This document shows positions 11,464 through 22,449 of a DNA stretch of 64,000 nucleotides, piece after piece. The stretch covers positions 126,501 to 190,500 of the forward strand of contig LR746275.1 of NCBI GenBank assembly GCA_902729315.2, read 5' to 3'. Positions within the stretch are counted from its first letter, which is position 1, and each line of letters opens with the position of its first letter. The translations under genes and the position numbers were made by a program. The notes below the pieces were generated by a model. The model saw nothing but the letters and a program-made list of their open reading frames with translations. It did not search any database and was not told the DNA's origin. This DNA is from Spirodela intermedia. Taxonomy: Eukaryota; Streptophyta; Magnoliopsida; Alismatales; Araceae.

Positions 11464-12298
11464 GGATTGCCCCATCTGCTCCGATTAATCCGCTACCCAT
11501 CCTGAGAAACGACCCCAAAATCACAACTTGAGATTCATTAACATCAACTTGCCGCGGATCAGATGAACGCAGAGTCGCCGCCATTGGCTACTTTCAGGAC
11601 TTACCTATTTACTCCGATTAATCCGCTACCCATCATAAAAACGCCCCCAATGTCGTAATTTTGAGACTCATTAACATCAACCTGCCGTAGATGTGATGAG
11701 CACAAAGTCGACCCCATTGGCGGCCTCTCCAAACTGCCCCATTTACTACGATTAATCCCCCACCCATCATAAAAGACGACCCCAAAATCATAACTTAGGA
11801 GTCATTGACATCAATCTGCCGCAGATGTGATGAACGCAAAGCCGATCCCATTGGCTTCCTCCAGAAATGTCCCACTTACTCCGATTAATCCGCTAACCAT
11901 CATGGAAAACAATCCCAAATTCATAATTTGAGAGTCATTAACATCAACTTGCCGCAGATGTGATGAACGCAAAGTTGCGTCCATTGGCTTCCTCCCCGAC
12001 TGCCCCATTTACTCCGATTAATCCACTACCCATATGAAAATCGACCCCAAAGTCATAACTTAGGAGTCATTAAGATCAACCTGCTTGAGATATGACGAAC
12101 GGAAAGTTGCCCCTATTTGCTCCCTCCCGATCATTTACTCCGATTAATCCGCTACCCACCATGAAAAACGATCCCAAATTAATAACTGGAGAGTCATTAA
12201 CATCAAAGTCGCCCATCGGCTCTCTCCCGGACTTCCCCATTTAGTCCGATTAATCCGCTACCCATCATGAAAATCATAATTTGGGAGTTCACCCATTG
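11464..12298. repeat. 133-bp tandem repeat, about seven units
   Basis: The core CCGATTAATCC recurs at 11481, 11614, 11748 (one change), 11881, 12014, 12140 and 12246, giving spacings of 133, 134, 133, 133, 126 and 106 bases. Each unit also holds a 'CATCAA-CTTGCCGCAGATG' segment and an 'AAAGTCG-CCCATTGGC' segment. The last units are shortened. The array is non-coding and lies directly upstream of the SPX gene and downstream of the 154-aa protein gene. I do not recognise it as part of a named transposon. Confidence 0.9.
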
Positions 12299-12385
12299 GC
12301 CACTTGCCGCGTATGCAATGGCCCGAACTTGCCGGGCCCAACCCCTCCTACCAGACCGTCGGTGAAGTGTTCGTTACCGGAGAGA

Positions 12386-12388
<3 letters not shown>

Positions 12389-12433
<45 letters not shown>
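12389..12433 (+). repeat. (GA)n microsatellite
   Basis: About 22 GA units without interruption, lying just beyond the 133-bp repeat array, about 1.2 kb upstream of the SPX start codon. Confidence 0.95.
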
Positions 12434-12436
<3 letters not shown>

Positions 12437-12776
12437 CGGGGGGCGAGTAGGGGGCTCTTAGTGCATGTGTCTCGTTGGAGCTTTATTCCCAATAAACCTT
12501 GGCAACTTTCCGTTGACATTATCGCCTAAGTTTGACGTTGATAGCAATAATGACGATGATGATGACGATAAAAATTCCCATTATCCTCAAAACTACGATG
12601 AGGGTAGTCATAAGAACGATAACTCACCGTGTGGTTCGGGGAAATCAATGTGCGCGAGCTCGATCGGTGTGATATAATCCTCGGCACAGATATATACAAG
12701 CCCCACGTTTCGTGTGGGTGGATGCGTGTAGTTAATTATTATACAAGACCGCGACGACGGCTTCCTCCGCTTCCTC

Positions 12777-13473
12777 TTACTGATCACGACTGCGGGGGCT
12801 GGCTGCATCGTGAGGAAGCGTCGTCTCCTTGGCCGGGGGCGTTGGCGTGGCGATCTGGGCGATGTGGAACTGGGCTGTGTACTTGTGCGCCGAATCCGCC
12901 GCCTCCTCCAGCGGTGGCTCGTTCAGGAACGCCCAGTTGCTCCTCGTCCACCTGCACCAGCGGGCTCTTTAGAGAGAGAGAGAGAGAGAGGGGGGGGGGA
13001 GAAATTGAGGTAGAGAGGGAGACAGAAAGAGAGTGGTACAGAGAGAGAGAGAGAGGTAGAGCGAGAGAGAGAGAGGTGAGGGCAGACCAGTCGCCGGTGA
13101 GCTTGGCGTCCTTGCCGACGGGGAACGAGGGCTCCGTCTTCTCTAGGGTCCCCCAGAGGAAGGCCATCTTCCGGCGCCCGGTCTCGGCCTCGGCCTCGCC
13201 GCCACTGAGAGGACTCCTTGGAGACCGCAGCTCCTCCCCCTCCTCCCCATCGATGCTCCTCCTGCGGACCCTCCAGAAGCTCTCGATCTCCTCCTTGGTC
13301 AGCGATCTGTTCCTCTCCATCCGAGCTGCGTCATAGAGAGAGAGAAAGAAAGAGATGAAACCAATAAGAAAAGAAGGATAACGAAGAACGGTGACAGCCA
13401 GCATGTTGGTCCTCTCCTTACCTGTCTCCTGGTCCTGCACCGGGCAGTCCCACCCCGCCATGAGGGAGCCCAT
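12777..13473 (-). CDS. small conserved plant protein of unknown function (MGSLMAGW family)
   Basis: 154-residue protein encoded by three minus-strand exons: 13473-13422, 13325-13088 and 12951-12777, total 465 nt including stop. Exon 1 reads MGSLMAGWDCPVQDQET. Exon 2 has MERNRSLTKEEIESFWRVRR. Exon 3 gives WWTRSNWAFLNEPP and QFHIAQIA. These three blocks are the conserved start, middle and end of a widespread land-plant family that, to my knowledge, has no assigned biochemical role. No membrane helix or targeting peptide is evident. The exon 2 donor is weak (TG|GTCTGC), but it is the only one that restores the conserved WW block. Intron 2 is full of GA/CT repeat. Intron 1 is 96 nt and stop-free in frame. 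Confidence 0.85.
12971..13078 (+). repeat. (GA)n-rich tract in intron 2 of the 154-aa gene
   Basis: Interrupted GA/GAGG repeats plus a run of nine or ten G fill most of the 136-bp intron between 13087 and 12952. Confidence 0.85.
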
Positions 13474-13583
13474 CTCTTCTTGTTCTTCGTCTCCTCCTTC
13501 TCCTTCTTCTTCTTCTCCTATCTCCCTCTCTATGCCGTTCTTGTCACTGATGACAGCTCTGCAAGGAGAGGATAAGCGCGAGG

Positions 13584-13592
13584 TATAAATAG
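13584..13592 (-). promoter_or_regulatory. TATA-like box upstream of the 154-aa gene
   Basis: CTATTTATA on the minus strand, about 110 bases upstream of the start codon at 13473. The plus strand reads TATAAATAG, so direction is ambiguous; the nearest supported gene is on the minus strand. Confidence 0.4.
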
Positions 13593-13899
13593 AAGGGAAG
13601 AGCAGCCCACAGGTTGAGGGAAACGGCGACCGACTCGCGCGTCCATCGCCTCCCCGACAAGCACACGTACGGACGTGGCGCCCGGGGATACGGCGCAGCG
13701 AGAGACCGCGGGGGAAGGACGACGTGGACCGCAGCGAGTCCCGATCCTTATCCTGCTGAGCTGATGAGCTTACCTCCTCTCCCCCCACGGGCCTGGACGT
13801 GCCCCGTCCTTATCGGCCTTCTTTATTCCTGTTCCCCTCGGGGCTCCTCCAGAAGAGTCCGGACCTTCTCTCCTCCAATAATATCACTAGTCCTCCATA

Positions 13900-14079
13900 T
13901 TATCCACAACATCACCAATAATGGGCACTAGACGGCGATCTAAGAGGCAAAGACTACTTCGCAAGTAATTGTAGAATCTTCGCCGGACCGAGAGAGAGGA
14001 AGGAAGAGAACCCCTCCCCTCCCCGGCAATTCTCTTACTTCATGAGTCATAGGGTAAAATAACATCGAGGTGCCGACCC
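13900..14079. other. intergenic boundary before the copia remnant
   Basis: Transition from the GC-rich gene region to AT-rich repeat-derived DNA. Nothing is recognised in it. Confidence 0.4.
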
Positions 14080-15390
14080 CTAGAGTAGGGAATAAGGCTT
14101 GTACCCAAGATAGCCTCTATCCATTTCATTCAACTTGGCTATCAAAGGTGTAAACTTGGCCTTGAGCGCTCCCTTTGTGATGATATTAGCTGCCTGATCC
14201 TCTAAGCAATCATTTGGCAAACACAGCACCCTAGATTGCAGCCTTTTTATGATAAAGTGATGGTTAATCTCTATGTGCTTAGTTCCACCATGTTGAATTG
14301 GGTTGTTGGAAATATTGATCACCACCTTATTATTGCAGTAAAAATTAGGAGGAAGTTTCACTTTAATATGAAGATATCTTGGGAGAAGTCTTAACTATGA
14401 CCATTTGGCGAGTTTGTGGACCATAGGTTTATCCATGTTCTACTTTGAGAGTTTATCTAGTTAATATTGATTGCCTTTTCCAAGTGATGAGGCTATTTCT
14501 TATGAAGATACAACAACTTACAATAGATCCTCTATATCATCTTGAGATCCAACCCAATTAGCATCAATACAATCCTCAATCTAAAAGGTAGTTGACTTCA
14601 AAAATAATAATATATTTTATATAAGACTTCAAACACCTAACAATATAATTAAAAACCTTCAATAAGTTGGTGGGTGAAGCATCTAATTATTAACTCACCA
14701 TGTTTATGATATGTGGTAACTTGTCTTGTTAGAGATATAAGCATAACTACTTCCCCAATTGTCTCTTATATGAGCTTTGAGAGGTGCTGCCTTTCCTCAT
14801 TTAAGATAATATTTCTGTGGGAGTACATTATGATGATCTAGAGAAATAAGTTGTTTCTGAACCCATAGAGATGAGTCAAGAATTTCACTATTTCAATTCT
14901 ACGAGTCCTTGGGAGTAGAAATAGTGAAGGCTGATAATCGATTGTATTGTCTTCAACTGATGCCTCAAATACATCAGTGATTGGTAAATGAAGGTTGAAG
15001 TTAGGTGATGGCAACAGACTTGAATATAGAGTTGAGATAAGAGTAGATGAGGGCAATGAGTCTATGTTTGACAATTCAATGGGCATTGAGTCTGATAACT
15101 CCTCCAAAAGGGGTAAAGGTAGATGAAATAATAGCAGAGGTGAGTGAGGTGTGAGGGTGATAAAAGTGGTGGAAAAGAACTGAGTGTTCTCAAAGAATGT
15201 GATGTTGGTAAAGATAATGTACTATTGATAATGTGGGAAGTATATGCAATAGCCTTTTTTTGTGCTGGAGTAACCAATAAAGACCCCCTTAAGAGTTTGG
15301 GGAGAGAGTTTGAAAAGATTGAGGGAGTGATCTTGAACAAAGATGACACACCCAAACACCCCTCATGGTGGAGAAAAGATATCATTAAAC
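14080..15390 (-). mobile_element. decayed Ty1/copia retrotransposon fragments
   Basis: Two copia-type pieces in the same orientation. At 15385-15180 the minus strand reads VFGCVIFVQDHSLNLFKLSP, then GVFIGYSSTKKGYCIYFPHY, an in-frame TAG, and ITFFENTQFF. This is the conserved segment after the integrase core. At 14361-14080 it reads YCNNKVVINISNNPIQHGG, TKHIEINHHFIIKRL and DQAANIITKGALKAKF, the end of the RNase H domain. Most of the reverse transcriptase between them is missing, and stops interrupt the frames. No LTRs were identified. Confidence 0.85.
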
Positions 15391-17520
15391 TTTCACTCTC
15401 AACAATTTTGGTAGGCCTTATTGACCTTAAAAATCTAGTTAGTTCAATTATTTCCCAAATAATTCTTTAAGATTTTAAGATATAAAGAGATAAACTAGAT
15501 TAACACCATGTTCATCTCTTCTATAAACTACCAATCAACTAAGTCATGATTTTTGTATTATTATCTTTTTTGTATTCTATCATGTGGTACGAATATTTAT
15601 GATGTTCCAACCTTCTTTTTACCAATGGAGTTGACTCACAAGTAGACTCACTTATTACAAAGAAGTGCAAAATATAAATTTAACAAATAAAAAATTCAAA
15701 AGGTACTTTGTTATGGGTTAAAATAAAATATTGTGAAAAAATTAGAAGTCACACAAAATAAAATTATCATTATATCCCCACATGGTGTCTTGGTTATTAT
15801 GAATGTTTAAAACTCTTTTAGGTTACAAAGACAACTCATTTCTTATAATGGAGTGAAAACCCAAACTTTGTAAGTACTAAATTTTAAATATTTTAGGACT
15901 TAGTCAAGAGTTAAAGTAAGATATTGCCAATTGAATAAAAATAGCTCACACCTATATTGAAAATTTTAAATTATTTACAATGTGTCTTGGTCATTATGAG
16001 TATTAAAAAACTTTTGTATAACATGAAACTCATGGTGTATCAACTCATGAGTTGACTCTCTTCTTCAAAAACAAAAGGACATAAGAATCTTACAAATAGT
16101 CTTGAAATAACATGAAACTTGACCAAAGGTTAAAAAAATATTTTGTTAATAGTTTAATATACACAACATAAATTTGTTCATTTTAAGTTAATATTTTACC
16201 CTTGTGTATATTTGCTTAACATCAAAACTATGTAGGCTTGAAAAGATAAGTTCTCATGAAAAAAGTATGAGTTTTTGCTCAAGGCATTAGTTAAACTAAA
16301 CTCATCTTTACTCACAACAAATCGACATAGAGGCTTAAGGAGCAGTCTCTCTAAACTAAGAGGACCCTCCTTCATGTGGTTAATATCTACAATCCACAAA
16401 CTCTACTATATATGGCTAATAAGGGGAAGTTGTTTTGTGAAATATTTTAGATGGGAATGCAATCAATCTAAAATTTATGGGGCACTACAATGTGGATGTT
16501 TCAACAAGTGGTTGTTGCCAACTAAAATCAACTCTTCAATGAGGAGCTGTAGATAGCTAGCCTATTGTGAAGTAAGGACAACCTACAAAAAAATAGGGAC
16601 ACTTGTAAATCCACCGTCTCCTTTGACAACAATTCAATGGTAAAATGTTGAGGGAGGTTGATTACGTCAATCTGAGGTGTATAGAAGAATCTTGATGCTA
16701 GAGATTTTTGGAAAATCCTTGTGCACGCTTGAGTGTGCACCCCTACCCCTCCCCTTCCCTAAAGAATTTTTAAGACAAGTCATACAATATCAAATTCAAT
16801 ATTTGATTTCTTCACCAAAATAAAAGGAAGGAAGAAGAGAAGGAAGGACAAGGGGATGTAGTGAGTTTTACCTTAAAGTGGCATCTCCCTTTTCTAATTT
16901 TATATCCTAGGGTAAAAAGAAAGAGGTATAGAAACATCAAGATCATGAAGTCAAAACAACAAGTGATACCCTAAGTGATGCTTGTACCCAAGCTTATTTG
17001 CAATAAAATCATAAAAAATGGTAGAATTCTAACTATATTATTTATAATATTAAAAATATTTTTTTATCAGATCTTAATAAAAAAACATGTTATTATTGAA
17101 AAGGGATTTAGATGACAATATGCTCAATAAGCTCTAATTTTATTCCTAAACATCAAGCTCATGGATTCAAGATTTAGCATGCACCCCACAACTAAGTAAC
17201 TAATAATTAAATTTGAGTTTTCAAAAAATGTTTAAACCACCGAGCACATTTTGTCAAATGGAGCATGTGACTTTATGATCCATTAGTTGGAATTCTAATA
17301 TTTTAATTATTCATAGCCATACTTGGAATTAAAGTGGGAGAAAATCATGTGATTAAGATGATTGACTAATGATTTATTATTCAGAATACTCACCCACGTA
17401 GAACTCCCTTCATGATGGTGATCACATGCATTATCCTAAATATTTATTTTTCCGATGAAGAATAAGGTAATCAAGAGAACAGCTATGTCTCAGTTTATTC
17501 TTAAAAAAGAATAACGAGGC
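15391..17520. other. AT-rich intergenic DNA
   Basis: About 2.1 kb with dense stops on both strands. It probably contains further decayed transposon material next to the copia fragments, but no domain could be recognised. Confidence 0.45.
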
Positions 17521-17559
17521 AGGCACCCATGAAATTTCAGATCATCCGGCTCCCGACGA

Positions 17560-18408
17560 TCAGTGGCGAAGGCGCTTCAGTAGATCTTCGGACTCCTCTC
17601 TCCAGAGGACTTCATCGTAGCCGAGAGCTTCTACCAGGCAGCCGGCGAGCTGCTCCTGGATCACCTCGTCGGCGGGGAGGGAGACCGCGGCCTCCCTCTT
17701 CAGCGAGGTCACCTCCTTGTCCGAGATCCCGCATGGCACAATGTGCCTGAAGAGGCTCAGGTCCGGGTCGATGTTGAAGGCCAGGCCATGGCAGGTGAAC
17801 CCGCCGCTGATCCTCACCCCGACGGCCCCGATCTTCCGGTTCTCCACCCAGACGCCCACCTCCTCCGCCGCCCCTGCGCGAGCTTTCACGCCGTAGAGCG
17901 CCGCCAGCCGAACCATCGCCGCCTGGAGGCTCTCCACGTACCTGCGCGCGCCGTATCCGATCTCTCTGAGGGAGACGATGGGGTAGAGCACGGCCTGGTG
18001 AGGACCATGGAAGGTGATGTCGCCGCCTCTCTCCGTGACGTGAAGCTCGGCGCCGATGGAGTTCAGGTCGGCCTCCGGCAGCAGCAGGTTGTGGTACGTA
18101 CGCCGCTTGCCGAGGGTGAAGGTCGGTGGGTGCTGGAGGGAGAGGACGGTGTCGGCAATCTTCCCCGACTTCCTCTCCGCCAGCAGCTTCTGCTGGAGCT
18201 TGAGGGACTCCGAGTAGCCCACCGTGCCCAGCTTCCAGACATCCGCGCACCGCCGTAGGCTCATCCCCACCGCCGCCGCCGCAGCGGACCTGGTAGACCC
18301 ATGCAAGTGCACGGGCATGAAGCGAGTCAACGCCCGGCTGAATGCATCATATCCGCCGAGTTTGAGTTTTTCTCCTCGTGATGCAAGAACCGACTGCGAG
18401 GCTATCAT
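17560..18408 (-). CDS. LIP2: octanoyltransferase (LipB type), mitochondrial LIP2
   Basis: Transfers the octanoyl group from acyl carrier protein to lipoyl domains (EC 2.3.1.181), the first step of protein lipoylation. Single exon, 282 residues. Motifs: QHPPTFTLGKRRTYHNLL (about 92-109), RGGDITFHGPHQAVLYPI (127-144), RKIGAVGVRISGGFTCHGL (191-209) and HIVPCGISDKEVTSL (222-236). By comparison with bacterial LipB, Lys192 and Cys226 are the catalytic pair. Plant mitochondrial LIP2 proteins usually begin at a point matching Met49 (MSLRRCADVWKLGTVGY), so the 48-residue upstream extension from Met1 may be an alternative start or an extra presequence. Product needed by E2 subunits such as the one at 46304-52569. 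Confidence 0.95.
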   Translation of the reverse strand: MIASQSVLASRGEKLKLGGYDAFSRALTRFMPVHLHGSTRSAAAAAVGMSLRRCADVWKLGTVGYSESLKLQQKLLAERKSGKIADTVLSLQHPPTFTLGKRRTYHNLLLPEADLNSIGAELHVTERGGDITFHGPHQAVLYPIVSLREIGYGARRYVESLQAAMVRLAALYGVKARAGAAEEVGVWVENRKIGAVGVRISGGFTCHGLAFNIDPDLSLFRHIVPCGISDKEVTSLKREAAVSLPADEVIQEQLAGCLVEALGYDEVLWREESEDLLKRLRH

Positions 18409-18409
18409 G

Positions 18410-20680
18410 ACTTACTTAAGATCGGATATAGGACATGGCTTACTCGCAAAAAATAATGGTAAGTAGATGGAGAAGCTGATGAACGAGAGGAAGACGTGGG
18501 GAAAATCTGAAAGAAAGGGCCAAATCTCAAGATCCGAGGTCAACTGGGCTCTTCGTTATGTACAGTTGACTGAGATCAGGCGAAGCCCATGTTATGGGAT
18601 CGAGTCACCCCGGGGGAAGTTTTGACCCGCCTTGAGTCAAACTGGGAAATGTTCTTGGCGCATCGAAACTGGAGATCCCAGACAAACAAAGGAGTGGAAA
18701 ATCGCTAGTCAACTCTAACGTGCCGGCAGATGGTGCTTCAAGAATAGAGCTTGAAGGGGTATTCCACGCGGGCATCCTCTCCATCGAACAGTGACCGAAA
18801 TTGAAACAATCAATGGCAGACTTTTGTAGTCAAAATGAAGTGATGAAGGGTGATGCCCCGCTGTGAACGCTTATTCTTCTTCGCCGTTCTCCCCCATGGG
18901 CATCCTTTTCTTCAGATCACCTTCCCCCTTCTTCTGATCCACGGCGACCACCGGTATCGACAGAACAGGGTATGCGGTTGCCGGTCCGTTCCTTCTGGTT
19001 TTCTATTCGCAGTCGATCTTCCCGGGGGTTCTTTCCAGGGTTGAAGTTGGACCCGATGGAACAAATAGGAGGGTAAGCACTCAGCGGAAACCTAGGGCTG
19101 GTAATATGCGGCAGAGAGAGAGAGAGAGAGAGGCCGGGGAGGAAGAAGGGGGAGGCCGTAGGGCACCGTTCGGTGCGGAAGAGGGAGAGCGGAGAGGGGG
19201 AAGGGGCTACCTGATGTACCTGAACCCTGCTGGACGACGCTCTGGCGGCGGCGACGGCACTACGGAAGTCACCTCATCCTCGTCGAGATGTTGCGCTAGG
19301 GCAAGACCAGCCCAATGGGCCCACCCCGCCCCACCGTCACTTCTTCCCCGTCTACCCTCCCCTCTTCCAGAGGATGAGGACGGGGATCCAGATCGACGGC
19401 CGAGGCAGCAGAGGAGCGGATAATTATAGGATCTACAGACGAAAGTCATTAAATTTTCTTCCTTCCTCGCCATTATCACAACGCTCAATGCATAGACTTC
19501 TGGGCTCAGATTACCTACAGATTTTATGGACAGGTTAAACAGAGAAAAAAATCTTATTTTTTCCGCTTAATTTTTAATTCAGACCATCATCAGACAAGAG
19601 TGCGCAAAAATAAAAAAAATAAAAAGAGAAGATAACTACAAAACCAACATTGAAATTGGTGAAGGGACATTATCAGTTTTTTTTATGCCTGCTATGTCTG
19701 TGGAAGAAGGCAGAAATAGTGCGGAAAGATCCCAGGGACTTAGGGATTGAATTCCTTAAAGCATGGAGTCAAATGTACAAAAGATAGTGGTCTATTCTTG
19801 GGAGACATAGAGAAGTGTTGAAGAACCTAAAGAAATCATGTTAAATTCTTGAAGGGCACCGCATATTTCTTTGTTTCTTTGCAAGCATTCATCCAAGGGG
19901 TAGTTTAAATGAGAGTCCCCATCCAAAATTGTCTTAAGAAAGGTTGAATATTTCAAAAACTATGGTCTTTTTATGACTACAACCCATCCATCATGGCAAC
20001 ACAAGTATGCTAATGTGCTTGCTAAGACTACTTTCAAGCATCATCATGTTCCTTGTTCACTCATCATCAATACTGAAATCATGGCATTCCTCATTTATTC
20101 ATAGGCAATGGAATAGGGAAACATGCAATTGAGCGTTTTCCTTGGTTGGGCAATATGTCATTTTAATTTTTCCACTTAAAAAATAGTAGAAAAAATATTT
20201 TATTTGATTCAAATTATATGCATGGTTAGTGCCATATCATATGTATAATATAATATTTTTATGGGGGATGATATTTTTATATAAAAGTATTTTAATTTAA
20301 GTTTTTTCAAGTATAGTTGATGACATAAACCTTCATTTGGTCTATCTACTATCCTTCCCCAAATATGAATGTATGATATTTAAAGACAACTATTTTGTTT
20401 ATCAACTTTGTGATCATTTCTTATAAGTACTATATACGTTCTTTCAAGCTTTGATTGTAAATCAAAATATTATTTATATGTATTATGATAAAACGATTAA
20501 TACAGTTCCTAAAAATAACATTCATTAGAGTGCAAAATGTTGTCAAGATATTGTTGAATTCAAGCACCAATATGAACTTATATAAGATATAGTGTGTCAT
20601 GTATGTCATTTTTTATTCATTGTCTACTCGAATGCAAACTTAATGGTAATCACTCTTTAAATCCATCGTAGATATATTTT
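18410..20680. other. intergenic; GA tract and AT-rich DNA
   Basis: 18410-19440 is moderately GC-rich with a (GA)n run at 19112-19132 and short open frames, none with a recognisable domain. From 19500 on the sequence is AT-rich without any supported gene. Confidence 0.4.
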
Positions 20681-20689
20681 AAACTTCTC

Positions 20690-20900
20690 CTAAGTGGTTT
20701 GGCATATCCTCCACATTGCAAACCAAATACTTATTTTTCACAATCACATTATTAAGAGCTCAATAGTTGATGCATAATTAGTGAGATTTTCTTTCTTATG
20801 AATGATGACAAAATCATTATAAAGAACCTTGGATGAATGAATGAGCTCCACCTTCAAAAATTTGCTCAATTGCCTATGTAGCTTACCAAACATACTAGTC
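20690..20900 (-). mobile_element. decayed Ty3/gypsy reverse transcriptase fragment
   Basis: The minus strand reads CINY, a stop, then ALNNVIVKNKYLVCNVEDMP. This matches the conserved gypsy reverse transcriptase segment 'CIDYRALNxVTVKNKYPLPRIDDL'. Frameshifts and stops surround it. Weaker polyprotein-like sequence may continue to about 21240. No LTRs were seen. Confidence 0.75.
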
Positions 20901-21249
20901 CCATCTTATACAATATGTACAATGACAAACACACATTCGACATGAACTCTATCTTGTGCTCCACCTTGCACCAAGATAGGAAATCTGATGAAAGCTTCTT
21001 CAACAATAAGTCTTATAACTTCTTCAAAGTCTGTAACCTTTGATAAGAGTTGTCTCTATATGCTGACCTCCATTGCTACACACATAGCCAGCACACCTTC
21101 CTCCTGTGTCATAGTATAACTTGTTGTTATTGATGCAACCACCACATTGGCACAAACGTTGATACCAAATCTGATCTCCTCGAAGTAGACCTTGTCATCT
21201 AAAACTTTGAATGGTAATGATGTTAGATTTGTTACCACACCTTAATTTA

Positions 21250-22280
21250 TTTCGCAATTGTAGGATGGACAATGACTTTGGTTTCTAAGTTCTTCTCATA
21301 TTTTCATGATCTTTTAATATCTATTTTCTCTAAATGACATTAATTCAAATGACTAAGAGACTAATACAATTCGTCCTTTAAATAATTCAGATATCTTTTA
21401 GTGAAACTAATACGTGATCCTGTTATTGCTTAGTGTTCATATCTAAATCATGTAGGTCTATATCAATCTAATAAGAATCTAATATTGTGAACTTAGAATC
21501 AATAAAACATATATCATTAAAACTGTGATTTAATAATCAAAACCAATATGAATCACCTCAAACAAAGTGTGATTTTCAAAAGAATATCTTGGATGATGAT
21601 ACCACTATTTTCAATCATAATTTTAGTGATCCATATAAGTTGTTTTAATTTTTAATAAATATTTGATAATATCTAAAAAATGTTGTGTGACATAAATGAA
21701 TAGCTTGGATTTACTTTGTTAATTCAATTTCAAAAACTTTCAAAAGTAAGTAAGATTTCATGCCCATATTTTACTTCATAAAATCTCATAAATTTCAACA
21801 TCTTAATAACTCGATTTCATACTGTGGTAATTTCTATAGATATTGTCAATTCTCATAACAATATACAAAATAATAGTTTCACATGATGAGATGAACCAAT
21901 TAGATGAAAATTATTTCATAGATAATAAATTTATACGGTAAGTTCTCATCTAAGTATTTATGAGGATTATTTTGAGTTATATCTTAATATTTTCATATTT
22001 AGTCTCTTGTCATAATTTGATATTTTTATTTAATCTTATGATTATTTTCATCATCAAAATATCGTATATTTACTGCAAATAATCATAAGAGTTAATCTTT
22101 TTACTCTTATTATTATTTTTCATCATCAAAACCCGTTCCTTAAAAAAATTAATACCTCTAAAAAAGATATAGAAGGAAATGACATTTTCTTTTGGACCAA
22201 GATATTTCTGTATAAAAAGATTTCAACTGTTCTGCTGGCAGAGGTGAGGATATTTTCCTCACCTCTGACAGCAGAGAAGG
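21250..22280. other. AT-rich intergenic DNA upstream of RH3
   Basis: No genes are supported. The last 100 bases become GC-rich and contain an inverted pair (GGTGAGGATATTTTCC / TCCTCACC) just before the RH3 TATA box. Confidence 0.4.
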
Positions 22281-22287
22281 GGCGGAG

Positions 22288-22295
22288 CTATAAAG
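22288..22295 (+). promoter_or_regulatory. RH3 TATA box
   Basis: CTATAAAG lies 155 bases upstream of the RH3 start codon in a GC-rich leader. A transcription start near 22320 would be expected. Confidence 0.6.
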
Positions 22296-22449
22296 TGAGG
22301 GCAGGGAGCGGGGGGAAGGGCGAGGCGTGTCTTTGTTTGGCCACACAACAGGGGCCTTATCAGAACACCCTCCTCCCCTGCTCTATCCTCTCTCCGGCCT
22401 CTCCCCGTTTCTCTCCAAAACCCGGGCTTAAGCCCTATCCGCAGCAGCC

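Noticed and set aside
11221-12300. PHR1-binding site (GNATATNC) search in the SPX upstream region
   Set aside because: I found no clear match by eye, so no regulatory site is claimed; a site further upstream or in the intron is possible.
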